Shown piece after piece: positions 11,031 through 22,183 of a DNA stretch of 64,000 nucleotides. Source of the stretch: Paulownia fortunei (lineage: Eukaryota; Streptophyta; Magnoliopsida; Lamiales; Paulowniaceae); NCBI GenBank assembly GCA_019321725.1, contig CM033106.1, positions 17,830,551 to 17,894,550 on the forward strand, in the 5' to 3' direction. How positions within the stretch are numbered: position 1 is the first letter of the stretch; every line of letters starts with the position of its first letter. A program made the translations under genes and the position numbers. Below the pieces are notes generated by a model. It had not been told where the DNA came from. It searched no databases and saw nothing but the letters and a program-made list of their open reading frames with translations.

Positions 11031-11837
11031 TTTCGCTTATTCAGTGAATTTCGGATTGATGTATGCGTGTAATAAAAATTATTTAAATTCATGTTAATTA
11101 TGTAAAATTTGATTTTGTATATTTTCAGTGATTTTTAATTGAGATAATTTTAATTTCTTATTTAAATTGTTTAAATTTGACAAAACAAAAATCGACGGGT
11201 GCCGGCGTAAAGTGCCGGCAGCGGGCGAGCGCGGTTGCCCGATGGGTGCCAGCAGTGCGCGCGCACGAGCTACCGTCGGTGCGCTGGCGCGCACAACAGA
11301 CAACAACTGTACTACCCGTCGTGTCATTCCGGGTCCATTTTTTGTTATATATTTTTTTTAATTTTAAAATATTGAAATTAATTGTTAATTTTAATAATAT
11401 TTGAAAAAAATATTTTTTCAAATAAAATTTATTTTTCAAACATTTAAAATCATCCCAAGTCAAAAATTACGTTTAACAACTTGGTAAATTTACATGTTTT
11501 GATAATTACATATGATATTAATTATGAGCATGTATGGATGATCATGAGTTATTGGACCAATATAATTAGTTTTATTTAATATTTTTAGGTTTTAAAATAG
11601 GGTTTGCGAGCCTTTTATTCTATCTATGTAAGTTATTTTATTTTATGTAAAGAGAGTAGAATAGATGGTGAGGTTTTTCTTTTCTTTGGATGGCGAAGGA
11701 GAATCAAAAAGGAGATTCCAAAGAAGGTCCATGTCTGTATGGGATACAATTATGTAATAGAATAGGTTCCATTCCATTTTTTTTACCTTTAGACTCACCT
11801 TAGGTCTATTTTTGGCTCAAATGGATTGCATATAATA
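11031..11837 (+). other. Copia untranslated leader with a GC-rich, palindrome-rich island
   Basis: No long credible frame is present. At 11191-11335 an island of high GC interrupts AT-rich leader. It holds the direct pair GTGCCGGC (11199-11206, 11212-11219), the perfect 12-base palindrome GTGCGCGCGCAC (11255-11266) and the hairpin GTGCGC-TGGC-GCGCAC (11279-11294). The related element at 54636 has a similarly placed, less GC-rich block of GTGCATGC/CACACAC type near 56840-56960. The later leader (AATAGGGTTTGCGAGCC..., GTCCATGTCTGTATGGGATA) also matches that element at 57220-57350. Confidence 0.7.
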
Positions 11838-12512
11838 GGAGAGAGAAAAGAGAAGAGTTCTTGAAAGATTTGAAATCCTTCCAAGATAAGACTTTGAAAT
11901 AGTTCAAAATTGTCAAACTCTCAAAGAGTTGGAGAATAATCAAATTTTCAGCCATATAAATAGTTATTGTTGAAAATTACACATAATAGTTTATTCAGAA
12001 AATTTAAGCAAAAATTGTTTTGTTCAATTCTTCTATTTGTCTCTCCAAGAAAAGAAAAAGAAAAAGAAAAGCGTTTTCTTGTAATCTTGATTTTCTTGTT
12101 TTTTAAAAGAAAAATCAGTTTCTTGTTATTCTCTTCATATTATTATTTCAAAAACTTAAAGAATCAATATTTATTATTCTTGAAAATTTACTCCAGTTCT
12201 AGATTAGTAAACAAATAAAAGAAAATTAGTGAATCCTTTTGATTGGTGTTGTTCTTCCATATTGTGGACCTAATAGAGGAGAGACACTTGGATCCTGTGA
12301 GTTTTGAAAGTCCAAGATAAGCAATTGATTGCTTCATTCCCTACAACAATCGGAGTGTACGAAAGGTATAATTCAAATTTTATATTATTTATATATTCAC
12401 TTGAATAAGTGTGATCTTTAAAATTGCTTTCGAATCAAATGGGTTAAATTTATGTTTGATAAAATTTTAATTTTCCACTGCGTATACCCCTGCGATTATA
12501 GCGAACCCATCA
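11838..12512 (+). repeat. Copia partial 3' LTR
   Basis: From GGAGAGAGAAAAGAGAAGAG onward this follows the 5' LTR from about 8070 to its end, including the GAATCAATATTTATTATTCTTG stretch that lacks the nested gypsy LTR. It therefore shows the unoccupied insertion site. It ends ACCCATCA at 12512. Confidence 0.85.
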
Positions 12513-12903
12513 ATGAGTTATTCATAGTTGCATCTTCGACGAAAAAAAAATTGAATCTTTGCCAACAAGTGTTGGAATGTCAATGCCCGCATTATATGTT
12601 TCCTATCAACTAAATAACAACTTGTGCATCAATCTCCAACCTGACTTTCTCAAAGCCAGCCTCAAAGCAATGTTGGAGACCTTGAGCCACCGCACACAAT
12701 TCCACAAAGATATTTGTGTTGTTCCCTAAATAATTAAAAAAGCCAAAATAACAGCTCCATTGCAATCTCAGATCAAACCTCCTGCCCAGCAGTGCCTAGA
12801 TACCTTTGCTTGAGCCATCACAATTAAGCTTCACCCAGTCATGGGAGGGTTTTTTTCCAAAGCACCTTATAAGCAAGCATAGGTTGTTTGAGCTGACTTA
12901 AAT
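12513..12903 (-). pseudogene. LINE RNase H domain, N-terminal and central part
   Basis: The minus strand reads WVKLNCDGSSKG (first catalytic Asp of RNase H), then FVELCAVAQGLQHCFEAGF with a conserved Glu position, then VRLEIDAQVVI with an Asp. This is the reverse-transcriptase-associated RNase H of plant L1 elements. Stops interrupt the frame. It is bounded by copia on the left and by gypsy (TSD taaat at 12899-12903) on the right. Confidence 0.8.
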
Positions 12904-15198
12904 TGTAACACCCCTTAACCTAACTGCAGAGCCTAAACAAATTGATACAGTTAAGTCAAGAAATGTTTAATTTTTCATCTTTACTAGAGTTATGATTTTT
13001 AATAAAAGTTCCCATTCTTAGCTATAAGAGAAAGAACTTGAATCATTTTAAAACACACCATATACATATATCAAAACTGAGTACATCTGTTTACAAAACC
13101 ATAACAGAGCGGCTTATTTAAAAAAACAAAACAAGAGTTTCAAAAATAAACTACAAAACAGGTCGAAGCATGGCATATGAACAAATCTCTATCCGGCCGC
13201 TCTAGAGACTTAGTCAACCTCTAAACCTGTACATTTCCACCTGCATCACATGAATCTAATGAGCTAAAGGCTCAGTAAGGTGAAACTGATGCAATAACAA
13301 ATAACATATATGCACATCTCATAAATCATTAAATGCAATATTCTATTTAATAATTTTCATTCATAAATCATTCTTTAGGGCCCTTGAAGTGTGGTACCTA
13401 ACTAATAGTGATAGACCATAGTTTTCGGAACCTGTTCATAATGATTGGCCAATAAGAGAACTAATACGGGGTTTCCATACTTGGTCTTTCAACCTCAGGT
13501 ATTAGCCGTATTCTATCTCATTCATTGTGGCTTTCCTATACCGGTTTTTCAACCTCAAGTATTTGCCACCATTTGTTGGGTCCGCCGGTCCATCCCGCGT
13601 CCCTCGTCTACCCGACCATCAATCAAGTACCATACTTCCTTTTCAAAAACCTCATTATATTCTTAATAGTGTCATGCTTCATAAACCATAAATGCATCAA
13701 ACATTACATCATTTGACAAACAACAACAATCACATTAAAACATGAACAACATTATATGATTCTTGTGATACACCAAATGAAAGCTTCAACTTACTTCAAG
13801 TCCACTTTGTGCTAGGTGAAAAGGCCAATCTCTTTGGAAGATAGGATGTGTTAAAGGTCTAACATAATCAAATCAATCATGTACCATTTAATATCCTTTT
13901 TATAAATCATTTAGTCTATTGTAGTTAAAGTTTATATACACTTTTCAATCTTTTGTAAAGAATTACATAACCTTAAAAACAATGCATACTCCATATTGTA
14001 CTACTAATTCAAAAAAACAAACATTAGGGCAGCCATTAAATAACTAATAATTCAAATATGATTATTAGGGCAGCCCCTAAAAAATGAACACAATCCGAAT
14101 TAAAATGACGTAAACTTGATTCTAACTTAAATTGATTCTAACCTTCAATTAAGCAAACTAATTGCTATTATTTTCAATCATTCAAAGAAACTTCCAAACA
14201 CCATATAAGCATTACAAAATCAATAGAAACAAGTAATTAAACAATTTCACAAGACTATCAATTTTGCTAAAAATTAGCTTAACTAGCTTGGTTTTGGCTT
14301 CAAGTGTAACTTACTTAAGTTTTCAATCATACAAAAGCATACTAAAACATGTAACCATCCAAGATACTACAAATTCATCATAAGAAACATTGAAAAAGAA
14401 TATACCTTGATTAAGTTGGATTTAAGCTTCAAAATCAACGGTTTTCAAGCTTAAAAGGATGGAAACTTGTTCTAGCTTGTGTTCTATGGATTCCTATGGA
14501 TTGAATTCAACTTTTGTGAGTATGAGAGTGTAGAAATTTGGGAGAAACTTAGGAGAATAAGGGCTGGTCGTTTTTGAGGTGCTTCCACAAGAAATATGGA
14601 TGAAAATGATTTCTTTGACCTTTCAAAGAGAGGTAAGTGGAGGGTGATGATTGGTTGCATCATGCTTGGTGTCTTCTCATGCCAAAAAGCCACGTTCATG
14701 GGCTAAGGAGATGACAAAAATTGATGCTTTGGTGTTATAATCAAGTGCAATGCGGTTTAGAATGGTTTTATGCAACCTAGTCAACCAACCAATCAAATTG
14801 CACCATTGTGCATACTTTTAGTTCTTAGCCAATGTAACATATTTCAAGTAAATATTTAGACAATTAATCACTTTAGCATATAACTAGTATGGAGCAATAC
14901 AAATAATTCATTTCATAGCCATTCAACACATCAATCTTCCTTAACCGAGATACCGAGCTTTTAACTGCAAAAAGGGCACTTAAGGAATATGTTAAATTAA
15001 GAAATGAAAGTTTGATCTCATATTTCATGTACTAATGCATGTTAAATCATAACTGAAGCATATAATAACAATTATTCATGTTCGTGCAATCATGCTATTT
15101 GTAAGCCATAATTCAATAATGCACATTGATTAGATGCAAATTCATGCAAAATGCTTATTATTGGCTATATAGGAGAGAATTGAGAATTGGGCATTACA
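12904..15198 (-). repeat. 3' LTR of the gypsy element
   Basis: 2295 bp, reading TGTAATGCCC to GGGTGTTACA on the minus strand. Against the other LTR the visible differences are mostly one- or two-base indels in homopolymers (for example 12960-12970 and 13120-13145) plus a few substitutions. Confidence 0.95.
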
Positions 15199-15211
15199 AT
15201 CCTTCCTTCCT
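15199..15211 (-). promoter_or_regulatory. Polypurine tract
   Basis: The minus strand reads AAGGAAGGAAGGAT directly before the 3' LTR start TGTAATG. It would prime plus-strand DNA synthesis. Confidence 0.85.
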
Positions 15212-15229
15212 TATAAAAATTTCGTCCTC

Positions 15230-16156
15230 GAAATTTGACGTACCAAATAATTCCGAATACTTGCTCTACATTTCTTCTTCTCTTTCCCATGTGGCCTCTT
15301 CTACAGAATGATTCCTCTATAATACTTTAAAAAGTCGAATCTTTTTCGTTCTCAACTCTTTTTCCTTCTGATCTAGAATTTGCACTGGTTTCTCTTCATA
15401 GGCTAAATCATGAGTCAATTCCAACGGTTCATAACTCAACACATGAGAAGGGTTTGAAATGTACTTTCTCAACATAGACACATGGAAAACATTGTGAACA
15501 GTAGATAATGATGGAGGTAAGGCCACTCTATAAGCTTTATCACCAACTCTTTCGAGAATCTCGAATGGGCTGACATACCTTGGACTGAGTTTTCCTTTCT
15601 TTCCAAATCTCATAACACCTTTCATGGGAGCTACTTTTAAGAACACATGATCCCCAATGGCAAACTCTAGATCTTTTCTCCGTTTATCTGCATAACTTTT
15701 CTGTCTACTCTGCGCAATCTTCATTCTCTCTCGTATCTTCTCCACTACCTTAGCGGTATGTTGAACTATTTCTGGACCAAGTAGGCTTCGTTCTCCAACT
15801 TCATCCCAATGAACTGGAGATCTACATTTCCTTCCATACAATGCTTCATAAGGCGCCATTCCAATTGTTGATTGGTAGCTATTATTATAAGTAAACTCCA
15901 CTAATGGAAGCTTTGCATCCCAACTCCCTTGAAAATCTAGCACACAAGCTCTTAACATATCCTCTAATATTTGAATAACCCTTTCTGATTGCCCGTCACT
16001 TTGTGGATGAAATGCTGTACTGAATGCAAGTTTTGTTCCCATGGCACTGTGTAAGCTCTTCCAAAATGTAGATGTAAACTTAGGATCTCTGTCAGACACT
16101 ATTGAAACTGGCACCCCATGTAACCTGACTATCTCTTTATATATATTGTTGAGCAT
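15230..16156 (-). pseudogene. Gypsy integrase core end, C-terminal domain and chromodomain-like tail
   Basis: The open frame 16156-15317 (279 codons) contains the second and third residues of the D-D-E triad: the Asp of IVSDRDPKFTS and the Glu of SDGQSERVIQILED. Then come the GPY-type region (KGKLSPRYVSPFEILERVG, AYRVALPPSLSTVHNVFHVS) and YEEKPVQILDQKEKELRTKK. The frame meets TAG where the family has Trp (K-V-L-stop-R-N-H). Homology continues to about 15230 through EEATWERE and a second TAG. The tail resembles plant chromovirus chromodomains, which target insertion by binding chromatin. Confidence 0.9.
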
Positions 16157-16157
16157 C

Positions 16158-16480
16158 TCATATTGTATTGTATGTGGATTTCACTGGAAGAAAATGGGTT
16201 GATTTAGTTAATCTATCAACAATCACCCATATGGAATTATACCCCTTTTGTGTTCTAGGTAATCCAAGCACAAAGTCCATTGTAATGTGCTCCCATTTCC
16301 ACTCTGGAATCAACAAAGGCTTCAACAACCCTGATGGTCTTTGATGTTCAATCTTAACTTGTTGACAAGTTAGACATTCAGCCACAAATTTTGCTATATC
16401 TCTCTTCATTTTAGGCCACCAATAATGTTGTTGTAAGTTTTATACATTTTTGTGCTACCTGGGTGTACTGAGTAAGGAGT
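16158..16480 (-). pseudogene. Gypsy integrase zinc-binding end and start of catalytic core
   Basis: The frame 16409-16158 reads MKRDIAKFVAECLTCQQVK (the CxxC half of the HHCC zinc motif), then WEHITMDFVLGLP with the first catalytic Asp, and IVDRLTKSTHFLPV. The His half (around AHTTPYSVHPGS) is upstream in another frame. A frameshift and local decay separate it from the next integrase frame. Confidence 0.88.
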
Positions 16481-16929
16481 AGTATGAGCTTCTTCTAAAA
16501 TATCTCCTTTCATGGCCTTGTCAAACGGCACATACAGTCTCCCTTTATATCGAATAATCCCATCATCAGTAATAGAGAAGTCTGGCCCTTTCCAACCTCA
16601 ATCATTCTTTTCAATCTACACAAATGTGTGTCCACCTTTTGACCTTCTCTAATTCTATCTTGAAGTACAGGTCTCAACACTAAGGCTGACAACAAACACT
16701 TTTTCCCTTTAGGTACAATTTCAAGCTCTAATCATCTCAAATAAGTAAAACTTTTTATTAAAAAAAGGAGACTCTTCTGCTCTGCAAATCCATCCAATAC
16801 GCTTGTATAACAAAAGGAGAGAGACGTGGATTTTCTGCTCAATGCATCTGCAACCACATTCGCTTTACCAATGATAGTTATCACACAATCTATCCTTCAC
16901 AAGTTCTAACCATCTTCTTTGTCTCATAT
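16481..16929 (-). pseudogene. Gypsy RNase H end and RNase H-integrase linker
   Basis: RNRRW-type sequence ([14 protein letters not shown]), then KANVVADALSRKS in a shifted frame, mark the end of RNase H. The frame 16695-16510 (KVDTHLCRLKRMIEVG) is the poorly conserved linker. At least two indels occur here. Confidence 0.8.
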
Positions 16930-17766
16930 TCAACTCTTTTTGGGTAAAGAAGTACTTAAACTCTTATGATCTGTGTATATCTCACACTTCTCACCATACA
17001 AATAATGTCTCCAAATTTTCAAGGCAAAAACCACAGCAGCAAGTTCCAAATCATGGGTTGGATAATTCTTTTCATATTCCTTCAATTGCCTTGAAGCATA
17101 GGCAATAACCTTCCCATTTTGCATCAAAACAGCACCCAAACCATTTTTTGAAGCATCGCTATACACCACGAATCCACCAATTCCAGTTGGAATGGTAAGA
17201 ACAGGAGCTGTAGTCAATTTTTGTTTCAGTTCTTCAAAACTTCTTTCACAAGCATTGGTCCACAAGAACTTCACATTCTTTCTTGTCAACATTGTCATTG
17301 GAGTTGCTATCTTTGAAAACCCCTGAACAAATTGTCGATAGTACCCTGCTAATCCCAAGAAACTCCTTACTTCTGATACATTTGTTGGTGTTGGCCACTT
17401 AATGACAGCTTCTACCTTGCTCGGATCAACAGAAATACCATCCTTTGATACTACATGACCTAGGAATACCACTTGTTCAAGCCAAAACTCACACTTCTTG
17501 AATTTAGCATACAACTGTTTTTCTTTAAGAACTTGCAGCACAATCTTCAAATGTTCCTTGTGCTCTTCTTTATCACGTGAATAAATTAGGATGTCATCAA
17601 TAAACACAATCACAAATTTATCGAGATATTGCTTGAACACCCTATTCATTAGATCCATAAAAGCTGCAGGGGCATTGGTTAAACCGAAAGGCATCACTAG
17701 AAATTCATAATGTCCATACCTTGTTCGGAATGCAGTCTTTGGTATGTCTTCTTCCTTGATCTTCAA
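16930..17766 (-). CDS. Gypsy reverse transcriptase palm/thumb and RNase H, largest intact pol frame
   Basis: The 278-codon open frame starts within RT ([35 protein letters not shown]). It has an intact catalytic [10 protein letters not shown] (Asp-Asp codons at 17593-17598), [26 protein letters not shown], and the RNase H residues in [27 protein letters not shown] and IYTDHKSL. It ends prematurely after HKSL by a one-base loss in an A run. The Met is an accidental internal codon; translation in life would come from gag-pol. Confidence 0.93.
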   Translation of the reverse strand: MKIKEEDIPKTAFRTRYGHYEFLVMPFGLTNAPAAFMDLMNRVFKQYLDKFVIVFIDDILIYSRDKEEHKEHLKIVLQVLKEKQLYAKFKKCEFWLEQVVFLGHVVSKDGISVDPSKVEAVIKWPTPTNVSEVRSFLGLAGYYRQFVQGFSKIATPMTMLTRKNVKFLWTNACERSFEELKQKLTTAPVLTIPTGIGGFVVYSDASKNGLGAVLMQNGKVIAYASRQLKEYEKNYPTHDLELAAVVFALKIWRHYLYGEKCEIYTDHKSLSTSLPKKS

Positions 17767-18173
17767 TTGATGATACCCAAACGCAAATCAATCTTAGAAA
17801 ATACAGATGCTCCCTGCAATTGATCAAACAAATCATCTATTCTTGGGAGTGGATACTTATTCTTGACTGTTATCTTATTCAGCTCTCTATAATCAATGCA
17901 CAACCGCAATGTACCATCCTTCTTTTTCACGAACAACACAGGTGCTCCCCAAGGAGAATATCTAGGGCGAATAAAACCCTTATCAAGCAATTCTTGCAAT
18001 TGAACTTTTAACTCTTTCAATTCTGTTGGTGCCATTCGGTATGGTGCTTTAGAAATAGAAGTAGTTCCTGGCATAACATCAATCACAAATTCGATCTCTC
18101 GATTCGGTGGTAGTCCGGTGAAATCATCTGGATATACGTAACAAATTCTGAACCACAAATTCTTGAACCACAT
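17763..18173 (-). CDS. Gypsy protease-RT linker and RT fingers
   Basis: From about residue 14 the 136-codon frame reads [76 protein letters not shown] and FSKIDLR. It breaks at 17780 by a one-base loss. The first ~13 codons are not homologous and come from a small duplication at the frame junction. Confidence 0.9.
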   Translation of the reverse strand: MWFKNLWFRICYVYPDDFTGLPPNREIEFVIDVMPGTTSISKAPYRMAPTELKELKVQLQELLDKGFIRPRYSPWGAPVLFVKKKDGTLRLCIDYRELNKITVKNKYPLPRIDDLFDQLQGASVFSKIDLRLGIIN

Positions 18174-18402
18174 CTACATTTTCTGGCTTTAATTGTGCTT
18201 CAACTGAGGTGTCCAGAACACTTGCCAAATACCCAACACAACCTTTATTCAACATCTTTTGAGCTTTCAATGCAGATATAATTGGTAAGGACCGTGAGAA
18301 TGAGATACCATTAAACATAAACTGTTCTTCCCCAGGTGGCTGAAAAATCACAATCTTCTTATTACAATCAATTGTTGCATGATATTTGGTAAGCCAATCC
18401 AT
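18124..18402 (-). pseudogene. Gypsy protease C-terminal half and spacer
   Basis: The frame begins at MDWLTKYHATIDCNKK, the end of the protease fold, followed by the spacer KAQKMLNKGCVGYLASV that carries no catalytic residue. Near the end GTGGTTCAAGAATTT is followed by a near-copy GTGGTTCAGAATTTG, a 15-base duplication that shifts the frame. Confidence 0.88.
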
Positions 18403-18404
18403 AC

Positions 18405-18905
18405 CTAGAATAACCTCAAAATTGGCATCGGTAAAACAACAAGATCTGCATAGAGAGTCCTATCACTAATCTGAATAGAACAAGCCCTTAACATTTGGTT
18501 GGAATCCATTTCTTCCCCAGATGGAACAGTCACACTGTACCTTACTTTTAATAAATCGGGTGTAATGCCCAATTTTTTCACAAATGCACATGATGCAAAT
18601 GAATGCGTAGATCCAGAATCTATCAATGCAATTGCAGGTATCCCAAAAATTAAAATAGTACCTGTGACTACGGAAGCATCTGCATCAGCTTGTTCTTGTG
18701 TCATTGCATACACTCTCCCCTGAACTTTCCCATGTACTGTTGGGCAATCCTTTGCTATATGTCCAGGCTTTTTACACTTAAAGCAACGATTAGTACCACT
18801 ATAGCATTCCCCAAAATAATTCTTCCCACACTTAGTACATTTAGGCCTTTCAATTGTAGAAGAAGTCTGTCCAACTCTAGGACGCTTTTCATTCCCTTGG
18901 CTTAA
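18405..18905 (-). pseudogene. Gypsy CCHC zinc knuckle and protease N-terminal half
   Basis: Upstream of the Met at 18713 the same frame stays open to about 18960 and holds CTKCGKNYFGEC, then a canonical CCHC knuckle CFKCKKPGHIAKDC, which binds element RNA. Then comes the retropepsin active site ALIDSGSTHSFAS (Asp at about residue 32 of the Met-started frame). A one-base loss near 18433 shifts out of frame just before the ILGMDWL block. Confidence 0.9.
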
Positions 18906-18931
18906 TTTTTGCTCTCCTTTCTTCCACTGGT

Positions 18932-19690
18932 TTAGATTTCTTGGAGTGAATACTTGCTTCTTTTTTGTTGGAATTTCTCAATCTCTTTCTCATCTAAATC
19001 AGCCATCAAAGACTTGTCCACCAGTTCTCTAAACTCTGTTACTGAAGACATTCTCACATCTCTTCTAATTTCAGGATTAAGGCCCCTCAAGAAATGATCC
19101 ATCTTCTCATTGTTGTCTCTGGCAATGTATGGCACATACTTGCAACCCTGTTCAAATTTTCTCACATAATCACATATAGACATCGCTCCTTGTTTTAACT
19201 CCAAGAATTCCTTTACTCTGAGTGACCTAGCATCCCTGGTGAAATACTTATCATAAAAGATTGTTTTAAACCTCTCCCAAGTTAGTTCTTCCATATTCAC
19301 TGCAAGTTTAGCTCCTTCCCACCAAGTTCTAGCATCCTTCTTCAACAAGAAAATTGCACAGAGTACCTTCTCAGCATCATCAATTCGCATGTAGTCAAAG
19401 ATAGTGTCCAACGATTTCACCCATTCCTCTGCAACCATGGGATCAGACCCACCATTAAAATCAACCGGTTCCATCTTTCTAAACTTCTCATATACAGCCT
19501 GTGAAGGATCCTGTCGAGCTTGTGGTGGAGGAAGGCGCTGATTCTGTTCTTGGGTTCTTTGTTGCATATCTAGCAATTGTTGTATCTGTTCACCATGCAT
19601 TCTAGTTTGTTGTTGAATGAGATCAGTCAAATTATCCACCACACTATGATTACCCTCATGATCATCCATTGTCTTCCTTTTTGGTGCCAT
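18932..19690 (-). CDS. Gypsy Gag (capsid) open frame
   Basis: 252 codons from the ATG at 19690, the first ATG in a good context after the PBS. The N-terminal Gln-rich region ([20 protein letters not shown]) is followed by the retrotransposon gag core: [53 protein letters not shown] and [14 protein letters not shown]. It would form virus-like particles in the cytoplasm. The frame leaves the gag-pol line at an A6G run near 18959; pol continues in the -1 frame. Confidence 0.93.
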   Translation of the reverse strand: MAPKRKTMDDHEGNHSVVDNLTDLIQQQTRMHGEQIQQLLDMQQRTQEQNQRLPPPQARQDPSQAVYEKFRKMEPVDFNGGSDPMVAEEWVKSLDTIFDYMRIDDAEKVLCAIFLLKKDARTWWEGAKLAVNMEELTWERFKTIFYDKYFTRDARSLRVKEFLELKQGAMSICDYVRKFEQGCKYVPYIARDNNEKMDHFLRGLNPEIRRDVRMSSVTEFRELVDKSLMADLDEKEIEKFQQKRSKYSLQEI

Positions 19691-19876
19691 GACCTAATAT
19701 GCATTGCCCAGTCTCATTCCATTCATTAGCCAATAATAAATGCATAATCATGACAATAACATGGAATGAAATATAATCAAATAAACATAAAAGCAAATAA
19801 ACATGTAGTTGACCAAGTTTCCCAGCCAGGATGTGTTCATATGCCTTCTTCTGTCTACAGGAACGACTAAACCTCC

Positions 19877-19888
19877 GCTCTGATACCA
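19877..19888 (-). promoter_or_regulatory. Primer binding site, initiator tRNA-Met
   Basis: The minus strand reads TGGTATCAGAGC five bases inside the 5' LTR. Between it and the gag ATG is an ~185-bp leader with no other feature. Confidence 0.88.
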
Positions 19889-19893
19889 CAAAC

Positions 19894-22178
19894 TGTAACA
19901 CCCCTTAACCTAACTGCAGAGCCTAAACAAATTGATACAGTTAAGTCAAGAAATGTTAATTTTTCATCTTTACTAGAGTTATGGTTTTTAATAAAAGTTC
20001 CCATTCTTAGCTATAAGAGAAAGAACTTGAATCATTTTAAACACACCATATACATATATCAAAACTGAGTACATCTGTTTACAAAACCATAACAGAGCGG
20101 CTTATTTAAAAACAAAACAGAGTTTTCAAAATAAACTACAAAACAGGTCGAAGCATGGCATATGAACAAATCTCTGTCCGGCCGCTCTAGAGACTTAGTC
20201 AACCTCTAAACCTGTACATTTCCACCTGCATTACATGAATCTAATGAGCTAAAGGCTCAGTAAGATGAAACTGATGCAATAACAAATAACATATATGCAC
20301 ATCTCATAAATCATTAAATGCAATATTCTATTTAATAATTTTCATTCATAAATCATTCTTTAGGGCCTTGAAGTGTGGTACCTAACTAATAGTGATAGAC
20401 CATAGTTTTCGGAACCTGTTCATAATGATTGGCCAATAAGAGAACTAATACGGGGTTTCCATACTTGGTCTTTCAACCTCAGGTATTAGCCGTATTCTAT
20501 CTCATTCATTGTGGCTTTCCTATACCGGTTTTTCAACCTCAAGTATTTGCCACCATTTGTTGGGTCCGCCGGTCCCTCCCGCGTCCCTCGTCTACCCGAC
20601 CATCAATCAAGTACCATACTTCCTTTTCAAAAACCTCATTATATTCTTAATAGTGTCATGCTTCATAAACCATAAATGCATCAAACATTACATCATTTGA
20701 CAAACAACAACAATCACATTAAAACATGAACAAACTATATGATTCTTGTGATACACCAAATGAAAGCTTCAACTTACCTCAAGTCCACTTTGTGCTAGGT
20801 GAAAAGGCCAATCTCTTTGGAAGATAGGATGTGTTAAAGGCCTAACATAATCAAATCATGTACCATTTAATATTCTTTTTATAAATCATTTAGTCTATTC
20901 TAGTTAAAGTTTATATACACTTTTCAATCTTTTGTAAAGAATTACATAACCTTAAAAACAATGCATAATCCATATTGTACTACTAATTCAAAACATTAAA
21001 CATTAGGGCAGCCATTAAATAACTAATAATTCAAATATGATTATTAGGGCAGCCCCTAAAACATGAACACAATCCGAATTAAAATGACGTAAACTTGATT
21101 CTAACTTAAATTGATTCTAACCTTCAATTAAGCAAACTAATTGCTATTATTTTCAATCATTCAAAGAAACTTCCAAACACCATATAAGCATTACAAAATC
21201 AATAGAAACAAGTAAATTAAACAATTTCACAAGACTATCAATTTTGCTAAAAATTAGCTTAACTAGCTTGGTTTTGGCTTCAAGTGTAACTTACTTAAGT
21301 TTTCAATCATACAAAAGCATACTAAAACATGTAACCATCCAAGATACTACAAATTCATCATAAGAAACATTGAAAAAGAATATACCTTGATTAAGTTGGA
21401 TTTAAGCTTCAAAATCAACGGTTTTCAAGCTTAAAAGGATGGAAACTTGTTCTAGCTTGTGTTCTATGGATTCCTATGGATTGAATTCAACTTTTGTGAG
21501 TATGAGAGTGTAGAAATTTGGGAGAAACTTAGGAGAATAAGGGCTGGTCGTTTTTGAGGTGCTTCCACAAGAAATATGGATGAAAATGATTTCTTTGACC
21601 TTTCAAGAGAGAGGTAAGTGGAGGGTGATGATTGGTTGCATCATGCTTGGTGTCTTCTCATGCCAAAAGCCACGTTCATGGGCTAAGGAGATGACAAAAA
21701 TTGATGCTTTGGTGTTATAATCAAGTGCAATGCGGTTTAGAATGGTTTTATGCAACCTAGTCAACCAACCAATCAAATTGCACCATTGTGCATACTTTTA
21801 GTTCTTAGCCAATGTAACATATTTCAAGTAAATATTTAGACAATTAATCACTTTAGCATATAACTAGTATGGAGCAATACAAATAATTCATTTCATAGCC
21901 ATTCAACACATCAATCTTTCTTAACCGAGATACCGAGCTTTTCACTGCAAAAAGGGCACTTAAGGAATATGTTAAATTAAGAAATGAAAGTTTGATCTCA
22001 TATTTCATGTACTAATGCATGTTAAATCATAACTGAAGCATATAATAACAATTATTCATGTTCGTGCAATCATGCTATTTGTAAGCCATAATTCAATAAT
22101 GCACATTGATTAGATGCAAATTCATGCAAAATGCTTATTATTGGCTATATAGGAGAGAATTGAGAATTGGGCATTACA
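19894..22178 (-). repeat. 5' LTR of the gypsy element
   Basis: 2285 bp, TGTAATGCCC...GGGTGTTACA on the minus strand. It carries the same TATA candidate (antisense TTTATATACAC near 20910) and the same internal direct repeats as the other copies. Confidence 0.95.
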
Positions 22179-22183
22179 TAAAT

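Larger units (their letters stand above)
6487..12512 (+). mobile_element. Ty1/copia deletion derivative: 5' LTR, leader and partial 3' LTR, no coding region
   Basis: The 5' LTR (6487-11012, including a nested solo LTR) is followed by a perfect PBS and an ~800-bp leader, which passes directly into the last ~675 bases of a second LTR ending at 12512. gag-pol is absent. Both flanks are RNase H of the same LINE, so the whole unit was inserted in that LINE. No clear TSD was found (acaga on the left, atgag on the right). Confidence 0.8.
12904..22178 (-). mobile_element. Complete Ty3/gypsy chromovirus-like retrotransposon
   Basis: This 9275-bp minus-strand element has two near-identical LTRs (12904-15198 and 19894-22178), PPT, PBS, gag, zinc knuckle, protease, RT, RNase H, integrase and a chromodomain-like tail. 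A perfect 5-bp TSD, taaat, lies at 12899-12903 and 22179-22183. The long LTRs, iMet primer site and C-terminal KVLWRNH-type tail with EEATWERE suggest the Tekay/Del chromovirus group; the lineage call is from memory of family features. gag-pol is split into at least seven frames by small indels and stops. It inserted into the LINE between zf-RVT and RNase H. Confidence 0.95.

Noticed and set aside
11094..11463. Overlapping frames on both strands through the GC-rich leader island
   Set aside because: GC-rich sequence in an AT-rich region lacks stop codons by composition. The frames are mutually overlapping and lie between PBS and LTR, where no protein is expected.
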